Below, piece after piece: positions 6,823 through 15,604 of a DNA stretch of 64,000 nucleotides. The notes under the pieces are model-generated. The model was not told where the DNA came from. It did not search any database and saw only the letters and a list, made by a program, of their open reading frames with translations. Origin of the DNA: Halobacteriovorax sp. (GTDB lineage Bacteria > Bdellovibrionota > Bacteriovoracia > Bacteriovoracales > Bacteriovoracaceae); NCBI GenBank assembly GCA_002720865.1, contig PBIO01000014.1, positions 991,793 to 1,055,792 on the forward strand. Direction: 5' to 3'. Made by a program: the position numbers and the translations under genes. The number at the start of each line of letters is the position of its first letter. Positions within the stretch are counted from its first letter, which is position 1.

Positions 6823-7707
6823 TTAGGTAAAGTAATCGACGAGTTGGTCAAAGACGAATCTGATTCTGCGATTGGTTCTAAGTTCTCTGTGGGAGACGAT
6901 CCATGTGGGAAAACTCATTCCGTCGAATGACTTCAAGACTCTTTCGACGGATTTATCTTTGTCTCCAATATAATGAGGCATCACACCGATTCCTAGTCCT
7001 GCCTTTACGAGATACCAATGCACAAAGTGACTTTCAGTCAATAATTGAAAGTTCTCTTCTGTGAGATTTATTCCGTAAGCTTTCAGACCTTCTATATAGC
7101 CTGATAGATCACCAACACTTACAAAGTTAGCATTTGATAAATCTTTTAATGTTTTAAAAGGACCATTGTTTTTTATAAATTCTTTTGTGGCGTAGAAGTT
7201 TCCTTGAGAGTCCGAAACTTGTTTCATTATAAGGTCAGGTTGTTTCGGTTGAAAGTTTCTAACCGCAATATCGGCTTCTCTTTTTCTAAGATCAGCAGAA
7301 TCATTCTTTGCAACAACTTCAATCTTTATTCCAGGAGCGAGGCTTCGGATTTTTTTAATGAATGGTGGAAGTAAAAAAGCAGAGTTCGCTTCACTGGCAG
7401 TGATGGTGACGGTTCCCTCTAAATCTTCAGACTGCCCCATTGCTGCAAAAGAAACTTTACTCGCACCTTCTGCCATGGATTTTACATGCCCAACTAGATC
7501 TAAGCCTATAGGTGTAATTTGGATTCCTTTTCCTGCTCGCTCAAAAAGAACCACACCCAGTTCATCTTCTAGGGCCTGAACCTGTCTTCCCAAAGTCGAT
7601 TGAGTTAGGTTTAGTGCTTTGGCAGCGGCGGAGTAGCTGCCTTTTTCTGCGGTTACAAGGAAGGCTTTGGCCCTATTCCAATCAAAATTAAGTGTTTTAT
7701 AGTCCAT
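6823..7707 (-). CDS. LysR-family transcriptional regulator
   Basis: A 294-residue regulator with the LysR winged helix at residues about 8-67 (FLVTAEKGSYSAAAKALNLT, then QSTLGRQVQALEDELGVVLF) and a periplasmic-binding-like effector domain from about residue 95 to the end. LysR proteins usually activate a divergent gene in response to a small metabolite and repress themselves. Here the divergent neighbour is the methyltransferase-VOC pair beginning at 7802, and a candidate binding site lies between them. The effector is unknown. The start ATG 7707 lies 19 residues before the conserved helix, as is normal for this subgroup. Confidence 0.93.
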   Translation of the reverse strand: MDYKTLNFDWNRAKAFLVTAEKGSYSAAAKALNLTQSTLGRQVQALEDELGVVLFERAGKGIQITPIGLDLVGHVKSMAEGASKVSFAAMGQSEDLEGTVTITASEANSAFLLPPFIKKIRSLAPGIKIEVVAKNDSADLRKREADIAVRNFQPKQPDLIMKQVSDSQGNFYATKEFIKNNGPFKTLKDLSNANFVSVGDLSGYIEGLKAYGINLTEENFQLLTESHFVHWYLVKAGLGIGVMPHYIGDKDKSVERVLKSFDGMSFPTWIVSHRELRTNRRIRFVFDQLVDYFT

Positions 7708-7725
7708 AGTGATAGTTGCAAATAT

Positions 7726-7740
7726 GCATAGGTTATATGC
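7726..7740. promoter_or_regulatory. Candidate LysR operator in the divergent intergenic region
   Basis: GCATA-GGTTA-TATGC is a 15-base dyad whose size fits the T-N11-A type site of LysR proteins. It lies 19 bases upstream of the regulator gene and about 60 bases upstream of the methyltransferase gene, a typical place for both autorepression and activation. Confidence 0.5.
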
Positions 7741-7801
7741 TTATTTTGGCATTTCATAATATTAATTGCAACCGTATAGTATAGGTAACAGGGAGCTGTA
7801 T

Positions 7802-8431
7802 ATGACAACATCATCAGAGTTTTGGGACAAGGTTTCACAGAAGTATGCAAACAAAGCGGTACCATCTCAAGATATCTATGAGGAGAAACTCGCTAGAACT
7901 CAAAGGCTCTTTGATAGTGATTCAATTGTAATGGAGTTTGGCTGTGGAACGGGGACGACGTCTCTTATTCATGGTCCTCATGTTAAGGAAATTATCGCTT
8001 ACGACTATTCCCCAAAGATGATTGAGATAGCTAACCAAAAAAAGCATGAGAAACAAATTGAAAATGTAACTTTTGAAGTAAAGTCCGTGGAGGAGATACC
8101 ATTTCATACGAATACTTATGATATGATCATGGCCCATAGTATTTTGCATTTAACTCAGAATAATGAGCAAATCTTAAAAAAGTCTTATGAGGCACTAAGG
8201 CCAGGAGGGTTTTTGGTATCTAGCTCTGGTTGTATTAAGGAGATGAATCTTTTTATTCGTGGTCTTATTCCTTTGTTGAAGGCAGTTGGAAAAGCACCGG
8301 AGATAACTGAATTTTCGGCGAATGAGTTGATTGAACTACATAAGAAAATAGGCTTTAAGATTTATGATGCTTGGGCTTATAAAAAAGGTGAGTTATTTTT
8401 AATAGCACAAAAAAAGAAACTTGAAGGATGA
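7802..8431 (+). CDS. Class I SAM-dependent methyltransferase
   Basis: A 209-residue enzyme of the UbiE/Methyltransf_11 type. Motif I is VMEFGCGTG (residues 43-51), binding SAM; YDYSPKMIEIANQK is the acidic loop contacting ribose. YDMIMAHSILHL and LRPGGFLVSSS are motifs II and III. Start 7802 is preceded by a good ribosome site (GGGAG), whereas a 12-residue longer frame has none. The VOC gene follows after 4 bases, so both form one transcription unit, divergent from the LysR regulator. The substrate is unknown. Confidence 0.88.
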   Translation: MTTSSEFWDKVSQKYANKAVPSQDIYEEKLARTQRLFDSDSIVMEFGCGTGTTSLIHGPHVKEIIAYDYSPKMIEIANQKKHEKQIENVTFEVKSVEEIPFHTNTYDMIMAHSILHLTQNNEQILKKSYEALRPGGFLVSSSGCIKEMNLFIRGLIPLLKAVGKAPEITEFSANELIELHKKIGFKIYDAWAYKKGELFLIAQKKKLEG

Positions 8432-8435
8432 AAAT

Positions 8436-8792
8436 ATGAAAATAAGTTACACAGTTCTTGGAACAAATAATATGGATGCGGCAATTAAGTTTTACGAAGC
8501 TTTGTTTGAAGGGAAAGGAAAACCTCATGTTTTTAGAACTGACCGAATGAATTTTTGGCAATTTGAAAGCTTTGCGTTTGCTTTGGCAATTCCTTTTGAT
8601 AATGAACCCGCAACCAATGGCAACGGAACAATGATTGGATTTGATGTTGAAACTGAGGATGAGGTTAAAAGGCTACATGCTTTGGCCATTGAGCTAGGCG
8701 GCTCATGTGAAGGGGAGCCATGTGCTAAAGGTCCAAGGTACTCAGGGTATGTTAGAGATTTAGATAATAACAAATTATGTTTTTATAAGTAG
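8436..8792 (+). CDS. VOC-family (glyoxalase-like) protein
   Basis: A 118-residue protein with one pair of beta-alpha-beta-beta-beta modules of the vicinal oxygen chelate fold. It opens with ISYTVLGTNNMDAAIKFYEALF and ends with GPRYSGYVRDLDNNKLCFYK, the usual edges of a VOC protein. A Glu in EPCAKG and the closing DLDNNKLCFY may take part in metal or ligand binding. The start is ATG 8436, placed 4 bases after the methyltransferase stop and served by GAAGGATG. Possible roles are glyoxalase/dioxygenase-like chemistry or small-molecule binding. It is co-transcribed with the methyltransferase. Confidence 0.85.
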   Translation: MKISYTVLGTNNMDAAIKFYEALFEGKGKPHVFRTDRMNFWQFESFAFALAIPFDNEPATNGNGTMIGFDVETEDEVKRLHALAIELGGSCEGEPCAKGPRYSGYVRDLDNNKLCFYK

Positions 8793-8882
8793 AGTTTTAA
8801 GTTGAGTCGTTTGCGCGGGTAATGGGTTTAGGTAGGTAGGTCTTTTGCCGATAAGTTCTCTAGGGAATTAGGGGATATTGGA

Positions 8883-9671
8883 ATGAGAGATTTTTTTACG
8901 GCCTTGGCTATACTTGTGGTTGGAAGTGGGTATGTGAATGCTGGTACATTTAAGGATGAGTCTTGCATAACTTCCAATATGCAAAAGCTATATAATCGCT
9001 CGGACATAGATGAGAAAATTCAGTCGCTAAGGGATATTCAAATATCTAGTAAGGATAAGGAAGAGGTAAGGCGGGCGCGCTTGGACGAGGAAAAGCTCGA
9101 TCGTGAGCTCATGAAGTTGGCCATGCGTGAATGTAAAAAATCTAAGGGCAATCTTTTATTTTGTGAAGGTCTTCCTACCCCAGGTTATCCTGAACTCGAA
9201 ATTGTATCTGAAAAAATAAATGGAAAAGACTATATTGTTACTTATTTAATCTCTAATAAGGGTAACAGAATGGCCGTTGAATCTTATCCTGATAAAAAGG
9301 GAGAAGGGGATGCGGGAATATCTAAGCCTTCGTTTCATCAATTTAAAATTGGGGATGGAGCAGATTCATGGCAGTTGGTAAATTATAAGAATGCTTTTCC
9401 CGCTGCGGGAGATAGCTGGGATTTTATTCGTGTCGGTGGACATGGATTAACTTCTGAAGAGAAGAAAAAATACCCTAGTGCTAATAACCCAAATCCTAGA
9501 AAGCTTCTAAGCGCTTTTTATAATATGAAGTGTGAAGAGTCCGTCCCTGAAAGAGATGAGACCGAGGTTTCTAAGAAAGTGGTTGATGAATCTAGGAAAG
9601 CTAAGGTGCTTGAGGATGAAGGAAAGGGTTCTCGTTCGTTCAAGGGGTCTCCTGGAAGAATTCCGAAATAA
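8883..9671 (+). CDS. Secreted protein of unknown family
   Basis: A 262-residue protein with a signal peptide (residues 1-20, MRDFFTALAILVVGSGYVNA). A charged helical stretch (residues about 40-80) is followed by a globular part with FHQFKIGDGADSWQLVNYKN and a Lys/Arg-rich tail. Several Cys (SCITS, RECKKS, LFCEGL, KCEESV) could form disulfides in the periplasm. No known family is recognised. Another secreted unknown follows 13 bases after its stop, so the two probably form one unit. Start ATG 8883 has an upstream TAGGGGA. Confidence 0.75.
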   Translation: MRDFFTALAILVVGSGYVNAGTFKDESCITSNMQKLYNRSDIDEKIQSLRDIQISSKDKEEVRRARLDEEKLDRELMKLAMRECKKSKGNLLFCEGLPTPGYPELEIVSEKINGKDYIVTYLISNKGNRMAVESYPDKKGEGDAGISKPSFHQFKIGDGADSWQLVNYKNAFPAAGDSWDFIRVGGHGLTSEEKKKYPSANNPNPRKLLSAFYNMKCEESVPERDETEVSKKVVDESRKAKVLEDEGKGSRSFKGSPGRIPK

Positions 9672-9684
9672 CTCACTATATCTT

Positions 9685-10386
9685 ATGATAAAAAAATATA
9701 TTCTTGCCTTACTCATTTGCTGCTCGACCCAACTTTGGGCGAAGGCACCGCAAATCGAGGGTGAGCTCGTGGTGGTTCATGGATCCTGTAGTTACTTTAG
9801 TAAGAAAGGTCAGAAAGGAATTGGCCAAATTACAGATTCGTTCTTGGAGAAAAACAAGAGAGTTATCTCTTTAGTTGATAGTCAAAAGAGTATTGAGTTT
9901 CTAACGGATATTAAGGAGAAATTTGAGAAGCAAGCTCCTAGGACAACAAAATCCTGCTCAACTAATATAGGAGACAGTTATTATAATTATTATCCCGCTG
10001 TTGCTGAGACTGAATTACGTTATTCTCGGGATGGGGAAAATGATTATGTACCAGTTTCTAATCTCGTAACGGTTACCGGTGGGTACTGGAATATGTGCTA
10101 TAACCGTGCCCTTTTAGATATTATTGAGAACTCTAAGGAGAAGAATGAGCTAAATATCCAAATCCCCATGAAGGCAATCTTTGGTGCCGGTAATTTATCA
10201 GAGGATGCATATAAGTACGAAAATTATGTTAGCTCGTTGGTGCGCGAGGATATTTTTAAGAGGCTCGTAGAGAAAGGCATGACAGATTTTCAAATCCAAA
10301 CTGAATTAGACGGAAGAGTTGATGGCGAGCGCTTTATCAATCAGAGTGGAAAATTTAAGATCAATATTAAATTCTTCTCAGATTAG
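9685..10386 (+). CDS. Secreted protein of unknown family
   Basis: A 233-residue protein beginning with a signal peptide (MIKKYILALLICCSTQLWAKA). I chose ATG 9685 because only this start gives an export signal; the longer frame from 9532 would run inside the preceding gene. The mature protein is mainly beta-like with a conserved-looking Cys set (HGSCSYFSKKG, TKSCSTN, NMCYNR). The opening EGELVVVHGSCSYF recalls small beta-sandwich domains but I cannot assign a family. It follows the secreted protein at 8883 and precedes the broken kinase gene by 5 bases. Confidence 0.7.
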   Translation: MIKKYILALLICCSTQLWAKAPQIEGELVVVHGSCSYFSKKGQKGIGQITDSFLEKNKRVISLVDSQKSIEFLTDIKEKFEKQAPRTTKSCSTNIGDSYYNYYPAVAETELRYSRDGENDYVPVSNLVTVTGGYWNMCYNRALLDIIENSKEKNELNIQIPMKAIFGAGNLSEDAYKYENYVSSLVREDIFKRLVEKGMTDFQIQTELDGRVDGERFINQSGKFKINIKFFSD

Positions 10387-10391
10387 TACCC

Positions 10392-11212
10392 ATGGTGGAC
10401 CAATATCTAAATAAGTATATTCACGATTGGAATCTTAAAAACTGTGAAAAGTTGGCCTCAACTTTTACCAGTGATGTGTATGTGGTTGATTCGAAGTATG
10501 GGAAGGCCGTTCTTAAGATTCTGAATGAAGTTGGTGTGAAGGACGAACTTCCTGGAACTTTTTTCTTGATAATTGCGGTGGAGAGGGAAGTGCCAAGCTA
10601 TACAAGTTTGATGAAAGGGCGCTTCTTATTGAATTTCTTCCTGGGGAGAATTTATATCAATTTTCTAAGATAGGTAATGAGAAGGAAGCCAGCAAAGTCT
10701 TTTGCGAAATCATAAAAAAGATTCATAAGGTGAAGGATATAAAAAATAGGGAAAGGCTTAGCCCTCTTTCTGATCTATTTAAAATTTTTGGAAGAATTGA
10801 TGTCCCTAAGGACTTGGTTGATACTTTTAATAAGGCCGAAGCACTGGCCAAGGAGCTTATGGCCACTCAGACTCATGAGGTTTTACTTCATGGGGATCTT
10901 CATCATGAGAATATTATTTCAAGGGAAGATGGAGAGTTCGTCTGTTTTGACCCTAAAGGAATGATTGGGGATCCCGCTTACGAACTTGGCACGACTTTAA
11001 AGAACCCAAGAGACTATCCTGAAATTTCCCAAAATATCGAATGCTTTGTGGAGAGGGCCAAATTCTTTTCAGACGAGCTAAAGCTTCCCTATGATAGGGT
11101 CGTGGGTTTTGCCTTTATTCATGTCTGCCTCAGTATGGCCTGGTCAATTGAGGATGGCTTTGATTATCTAGCGCAGCTTGATCTAGCAAAAAAAATTGAG
11201 CCTTTAGTTTAA
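10392..11212 (+). pseudogene. APH(6)/hydroxyurea-kinase-like phosphotransferase, frameshifted
   Basis: Two frames together encode a complete 273-residue kinase-fold protein. The first (from ATG 10392) runs through AVLKILNEVGVKDELPG, the ATP-binding Lys region. The second continues from 10568 with NCGGEGSAKLYKFDERALLIEFLPG, then the catalytic HGDLHHENII (near 10900) and the metal-binding CFDPKGMIGDPAYELGTTL. This matches the streptomycin-6-kinase/hydroxyurea phosphotransferase family. The break is at a run of six T after GGAAC (about 10558-10564); one extra T restores the whole frame with no other lesion. It may be a true recent mutation, a phase-variable tract or a sequencing error. Its natural substrate is unknown. 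Confidence 0.8.
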
Positions 11213-11252
11213 GATCATATATAATACGAACTTCTTAGGATAAGGAGAGCTC

Positions 11253-11435
11253 TTGGATTCATCTGAAAATTTTGAAGGTTCATTGGTTTTAGAAAAGCTA
11301 GCTGAAATCGGTAAGGTCGAAGAATTTTATGATGCCATTGATTCGGATGACTTTGCTAAAGTAGCGAGACTTATGCGAGATGCGGGGCTTGAAGAGAGTG
11401 CAATTGAAACTGTTATAAGGAAGGCAAGTGAGTAA
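11253..11435 (+). CDS. Small acidic protein of unknown function
   Basis: A 60-residue acidic, helical protein starting at a TTG codon with AAGGAGAG 5-12 bases upstream. It has no signal peptide and no Cys. The last part (FAKVARLMRDAGLEESAIETVIRKASE) looks like a small helical bundle, perhaps a protein-interaction module. It lies alone between the broken kinase and a methyltransferase gene. I find no family; the good ribosome site is the main support. Confidence 0.5.
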   Translation: MDSSENFEGSLVLEKLAEIGKVEEFYDAIDSDDFAKVARLMRDAGLEESAIETVIRKASE

Positions 11436-11568
11436 GCGAATTTGCTATTGGGGCCTATAAAGGCTAGGTTTAAATATCGAAACTTTTTTATGGTTCACTG
11501 GAATAGGCTTTGACCTGTAATCAACTCGAGACTGTTTAGTCACCGAAGATCTCTTTTAGGGAATGATT

Positions 11569-12249
11569 ATGGGAAAGTTTGTTAAGGGGAAGCCTTTTAT
11601 AAGGAAAGTTTTACTTCGTTATACTTCTGTTGAATTTCCCGATTTTGATATTCATTTAAGAACCTTAAAAAATAAGCAGCAATTTTCTGATGATGATAAG
11701 GAAAGCGAGAAGCTTGGGATCAATTCTACCTTGTGGCCAATCTTTGGGGTTGTTTGGGACTCGGGAAAGGTGATGGCCGATCTTATGTGTACTGAGGAGA
11801 TCGAGGGAAAGAGGATCTTGGAGGTGGGCTGCGGTATTGGTCTTAGTAGCTTGGTTTTGAATCAGCGTTTGGCGAATATTACGGCCACCGATTATCATCC
11901 TGAGGCGAAGGTCTTTTTAGAGGAGAATGTAGAGCTTAATAATAAGGTGAAGATTAAATTTCATCTCCAGGATTGGGCCAGCACGGATTCGACTCTAGGT
12001 AAGTTTGATTTAATTATTGGAAGCGATCTTTTGTATCAGGATGATCATGTCTTGCTTTTATCTTCTTTTATAAACCGCCATGCGGATACTAAGGCTGAAG
12101 TTATAATGGCCTCACCAAAACGTGGTTATCAAAATAAATTCACCACCGAAATGCTAAAGTATGGTTTTTCCCTTGAGGTCTTCTTACCTGATGATCAGGA
12201 GGATCTTGAGGCCCGTCTTCGTTGTCATATTCATAGGTATAAGCGCTAG
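11569..12249 (+). CDS. FAM86/METTL21-like protein methyltransferase
   Basis: A 226-residue class I methyltransferase. The N-terminal part (KLGINSTLWPIFGVVWDSGKVMADLM) matches the W-x-x-x-x-x-L entry of lysine methyltransferases of the PrmA/METTL group. Motif I is ILEVGCGIGLSSLVL, followed by ATDYHPEAKVFLEENVELNN. FDLIIGSDLLYQDDH is the post-I motif carrying the D-x-x-Y variant typical of this group. Such enzymes methylate Lys of proteins such as elongation factors. ATG 11569 is better spaced from AGGG than ATG 11563. The bacterial target is unknown. Confidence 0.8.
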   Translation: MGKFVKGKPFIRKVLLRYTSVEFPDFDIHLRTLKNKQQFSDDDKESEKLGINSTLWPIFGVVWDSGKVMADLMCTEEIEGKRILEVGCGIGLSSLVLNQRLANITATDYHPEAKVFLEENVELNNKVKIKFHLQDWASTDSTLGKFDLIIGSDLLYQDDHVLLLSSFINRHADTKAEVIMASPKRGYQNKFTTEMLKYGFSLEVFLPDDQEDLEARLRCHIHRYKR

Positions 12250-12300
12250 AATCTATGCCTTCTTCTTAAGCTCTGCTATAATGGTGGCGGAGAATTTGTC

Positions 12301-12732
12301 ATGAAGAGAATGAACGCAGAGAATTTTGAATCGATTGTTGAAAGTGAGAAAGGACTTTTTGTGATTAAGTTTTTTTCTCCCACCTGCGGTCCCTGTAAAA
12401 CTATGAGTCCCGTGTTTGAGGCTTTAGAAGAAAATAATCCTAAGGTTAATGTGTATGAGGTGGATACTTCGGAGAGTCCGGAGCTTGGGGCACATTTTGA
12501 GGTGCGAGGGGTTCCCTACACGGCCTTTTGCGAGAATAGGGAGGTGCTCTATGACTTTATTGGAGTCACTCCACTAGGTAATCTTCAATACGTGATCAAT
12601 AATATTGATGATCCTTATTTTAGGGAAACCGGTGAGTTTAAGCAGGAAGAGCAAAAGAAGAGCTGGACCTTTGAGCTTATTCTTGGGGCCGTAGTCTTGG
12701 CCATCATATTGGCGATTACTCTAATAAAATAA
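12301..12732 (+). CDS. Thioredoxin-fold protein with C-terminal membrane anchor
   Basis: A 143-residue protein with a full thioredoxin domain (residues 1-105). The active site is FFSPTCGPCKTMSPVF with CGPC at residues about 29-32, and the cis-proline is in VRGVPYTAF. After a short acidic linker, residues about 121-142 (ELILGAVVLAIILAITLI) form a single membrane segment at the very C-terminus. There is no signal peptide, so the domain should face the cytoplasm as a tail-anchored protein, which is unusual for thioredoxins. A TATAAT at 12278-12283 and GGAG upstream fit a monocistronic gene. Confidence 0.85.
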   Translation: MKRMNAENFESIVESEKGLFVIKFFSPTCGPCKTMSPVFEALEENNPKVNVYEVDTSESPELGAHFEVRGVPYTAFCENREVLYDFIGVTPLGNLQYVINNIDDPYFRETGEFKQEEQKKSWTFELILGAVVLAIILAITLIK

Positions 12733-12851
12733 GTTAGCAAAAAGTTAACTTTGGTGTCTTTTTTAATTTATATTAAATTTACCTCAGTCTGATTTAAATC
12801 TATTCTGGCTTCAGAGATCGCGATGGAGCGTTCTAAAACCTGGAGATAGAA

Positions 12852-14591
12852 ATGAACTTATTAATGAAGAAAATAATTTTGGTGCTGGTGATGAGCTGTA
12901 TGGTTATGACGGCCTACGCTAATGTTGGAAACCCTGGAGTTAAGTACGGTCCTTCTACCACCTGGAATGCGGGCGGGGATACTAAGACTAACTTGGCCAA
13001 TTTGAAAAAGCGAAGCGGGGAGCTTCGTAAGATGAAGAAGGAACTTCAAAAGAAAAAAAGAAAGACTAAGGGAAAGGAAGCTAAAAAAGCAGTTCAAAAG
13101 GAAATTGATGATGTTTCTAAGGAGATGAAAAAAGTCTTTGATGATTATGATTTTGAGGATGGTTTAACGACTAACCCAAGAAAGCCAAAGAAAAAGCCTG
13201 AGGCCAGGGCCTGGAAGCAGAAAATGCGTCAAGAAAGATTAAAGAAGATGCAAGAAAAGCAAAAGAAGTGGGAAGAAAAACAAAAGAAGAAAAGAGAGCG
13301 CGCCAGAAGAGTATCTGATTTAAGTGATCTCGGTGACGTAACAATTGGCGATGTTTCTTCGGCCAATACGGATGTAATGAATTCTCAAAGAGACCTTGAG
13401 GATGTTGAAGATCAGATTGAAGAGGCTAAATGTGAAGAGGTTAATGATGAGAATCAAGAGATTTGTATTGAGCTTGGAAATGCTAGAACTGAGGCTTCAG
13501 CAACTCTAGAGGAATCAGAAAGAGAATTTGGAAGATTGGCCAATGCCCTTCCACCACTTCTTATCGGCGGCGGAACTCTCTATGTTATTTATGATCGAAT
13601 GACAGAATTACGTGAGTCTTATGCCAGAATGAGAGATGTGAATAGAGAGCTAATTAACTGTGAAGAAAACTGTGAAGTAATCAAGCGTCAGGTTGAGAAT
13701 ATTAAGAACTCTCTTCAGGAGCAAGAGGGCCTAGACAAGACTTCATTAGATGAGGCCCAAGATGAAGTTAAGCAAGAAGAGATCGGAGGACCAGTTGATG
13801 CTGAGCTTATTATCCCTTCTTATCTTTCTGAAAATAATGAGATTCCTTTTGGAAATAAGAATGAGCTTCCGATTATTTTAGCAGTTGATTCCACAGAGCT
13901 TGAGGACGTGGTTAAGTCGGCCCAGGCGACAGTTAATGGAAAGGCCATCGAGCTGGTTTATTACCCTGAAAGAGGAATTTTTACGGGGTCATATGCTGGA
14001 TATGGAACAAAAGAAGAGCTAGTTGGAAAAACTGAGATTGAGCTAATAGATGGACAAGTTTTAACAGGAAGCTTCTCAGGAAGAATTAATACTGAAAAAC
14101 CAAATGTAGAAATTAAGTCGACTCCTGGGTCAGTATTTAAGAAAGGAAAGTTTAAGATTCATGTTACAGGTGAGTTCGATAAAATTGAAATCTCTGGGGA
14201 TAATGTGAAGTCTCAGACGATTAAGTTTGAAACAATGAAAACTTCTCATAAGATGACGGTTAAGGCGAGTAAGAAGGGATCGGCGACGATTAATGTTGTG
14301 GCCACGAGAACTTCTAAAAACGTGAGAATGCCTGAATTTGACGGAGAAACTCTTGCGACTGACGAAGAGGGGAGAGTTTTAAGAGAAGATGATTACTTCC
14401 AAGAAATTGACCTTGGTAGAAGTAAGGCAAAAGAATTAGGTTTTTGTTGTGAAGATATGAATGAGTTAACATGTGAAGGTTGTATAGCTGGCAAGCGTTC
14501 AAGAAAATCTTGTAAAGCTTTAAATAAACTTCCAGGTTATAACTTTAAGGCTTTTTTAGTAGCGAAGAGCCTTTCATGTACTAAACTCTAG
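12852..14591 (+). CDS. Large secreted Lys-rich coiled-coil protein
   Basis: A 579-residue protein with a signal peptide (residues 1-24, ending MTAYA). Residues about 45-155 are an extremely Lys/Arg/Glu-rich helix (runs such as MQEKQKKWEEKQKKKRERAR), predicted as a long coiled coil. A second helical part follows (residues about 165-310), with a weakly hydrophobic stretch PPLLIGGGTLYVIYD near residue 235. The C-terminal third is beta-rich, looks like one or two Ig-like domains (FKIHVTGEFDKIEISGDNV), and ends in a Cys-rich patch (FCCEDMNELTCEGCIAGKRSRKSC). The family is not recognised. It may be a surface or periplasmic structural protein. GGAG precedes the start; a terminator follows the stop. 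Confidence 0.75.
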   Translation: MNLLMKKIILVLVMSCMVMTAYANVGNPGVKYGPSTTWNAGGDTKTNLANLKKRSGELRKMKKELQKKKRKTKGKEAKKAVQKEIDDVSKEMKKVFDDYDFEDGLTTNPRKPKKKPEARAWKQKMRQERLKKMQEKQKKWEEKQKKKRERARRVSDLSDLGDVTIGDVSSANTDVMNSQRDLEDVEDQIEEAKCEEVNDENQEICIELGNARTEASATLEESEREFGRLANALPPLLIGGGTLYVIYDRMTELRESYARMRDVNRELINCEENCEVIKRQVENIKNSLQEQEGLDKTSLDEAQDEVKQEEIGGPVDAELIIPSYLSENNEIPFGNKNELPIILAVDSTELEDVVKSAQATVNGKAIELVYYPERGIFTGSYAGYGTKEELVGKTEIELIDGQVLTGSFSGRINTEKPNVEIKSTPGSVFKKGKFKIHVTGEFDKIEISGDNVKSQTIKFETMKTSHKMTVKASKKGSATINVVATRTSKNVRMPEFDGETLATDEEGRVLREDDYFQEIDLGRSKAKELGFCCEDMNELTCEGCIAGKRSRKSCKALNKLPGYNFKAFLVAKSLSCTKL

Positions 14592-14598
14592 AAAGGGG

Positions 14599-14632
14599 AC
14601 CGGTTGCTCAAGGGCAATCGGTCTTTTATTTT
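14599..14632 (+). terminator. Rho-independent terminator of the coiled-coil gene
   Basis: ACCGGTTGC (14599-14607) pairs with GCAATCGGT (14614-14622), 9 bp with one G-T pair and a 6-base loop, followed by CTTTTATTTT. It overlaps the end of the opposing TIGR02147 gene. Confidence 0.85.
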
Positions 14633-15465
14633 GTTTCCGTCCAAGAAAATAAATCAAAATTCATCTGAAAAACTTCTTTAGATTCACTCGGACCAACTAG
14701 CTTTTTAACTTTAGTAAGAAACTTCATGAATTGAGAATTAATTTCTTTTCTAACCTCATCGTCTCCGGAAAAGATGACACTTAGGTTATAAGTTTTAGAT
14801 TCTTCTATTTGCTTTAAGCGATTCATCGTATTGGTATAACACTGCGATTTATAGGAATGAAAAATGGCAGAGTCTTTAGGAAGATGAAGCTCAATATCAA
14901 TTAGCTCTATTCCCTTCGCCCCCATCTGTATGATGCCCATCCTTTGAAGACTATTTATATACTCTGAGATTCTTTTTTTCGGTAAAAAAAGCTTGGCCGC
15001 TAACTTCATAGGGTCTTTTCTAAACTCTTCACAATGAAGTCCCATATGAACCACCTGATTCATGGGATCTAAATAATAGTCTTCCCGGTTGATCTCCCTT
15101 TGGGTGAGCTCTTCTACATCAATATACTGAGAGGTTTTATTCTTTTGTTTTTGCCAAATCTTAATTTCTCTTAGAAGTACTTTTTCTCGGTCAGCTAGTC
15201 CGCAGCGTGAATAATCCAGAAGCAGTTTTAGGTACTCGGATTCCTCCGGCGAAAAGCCTAAATACTGAGTTGCTAGAAATAGCTGATCTTGGCTTAAATC
15301 CCGAATTCCTTTGATAACTTGAGATAGATAGGCCTTTTGGATTCTCATATGTGAGGCCATGGCCTGAAAAGTGATGGAGGAGTCGATTTTTTTACGCTCT
15401 TCCACGGTTTTCTTTAAAACTTCTCTATAGTCTAACTCATTGAAAATATTCATCATTTGGCTCAT
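14626..15465 (-). CDS. TIGR02147-family regulator
   Basis: A 279-residue protein of a family found mostly in Fibrobacter and Bdellovibrio relatives. The N-terminus has the hallmark FNELDYREVLKKTVEERK, followed by a helix-turn-helix of XRE type (FQAMASHMRIQKAYLSQVIKG) and RDLSQDQLFLATQYLGFS with EESEYLKLLLDYSR. The C-terminal half is the family's own domain, with a second winged-helix-like part (LAAKLFLPKKRISEYINSL). Members are thought to regulate nearby secreted or lipoprotein genes. The divergent neighbour at 15605 is a secreted protein, which agrees. The exact start is uncertain among Met 1, 4 and 5. Confidence 0.88.
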   Translation of the reverse strand: MSQMMNIFNELDYREVLKKTVEERKKIDSSITFQAMASHMRIQKAYLSQVIKGIRDLSQDQLFLATQYLGFSPEESEYLKLLLDYSRCGLADREKVLLREIKIWQKQKNKTSQYIDVEELTQREINREDYYLDPMNQVVHMGLHCEEFRKDPMKLAAKLFLPKKRISEYINSLQRMGIIQMGAKGIELIDIELHLPKDSAIFHSYKSQCYTNTMNRLKQIEESKTYNLSVIFSGDDEVRKEINSQFMKFLTKVKKLVGPSESKEVFQMNFDLFSWTETK

Positions 15466-15564
15466 TTTTTGGAATTTGTTAATAAATTGTATACCACGTC
15501 GTCTAGATAAATAAATAATAAATTTACGCGTGTATAAAGGTGACGGTAGATTGTTCTTAGAGAG

Positions 15565-15584
15565 AGGGATTGGTATGAATCCCT
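15565..15584 (+). promoter_or_regulatory. Hairpin in the leader of the 15605 gene
   Basis: AGGGATT-GGTATG-AATCCCT forms a perfect 7-bp stem 10 bases before the AAGGAG ribosome site of the GTG start at 15605. It could be an operator for the divergent regulator or a leader structure affecting translation. Confidence 0.45.
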
Positions 15585-15604
15585 TAGGTATTTAAGGAGT
15601 AAAA

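Noticed and set aside
9532-9684. Longer start of the secreted protein at 9685
   Set aside because: The extra 51 codons lie inside the preceding gene in another frame and would hide the signal peptide.
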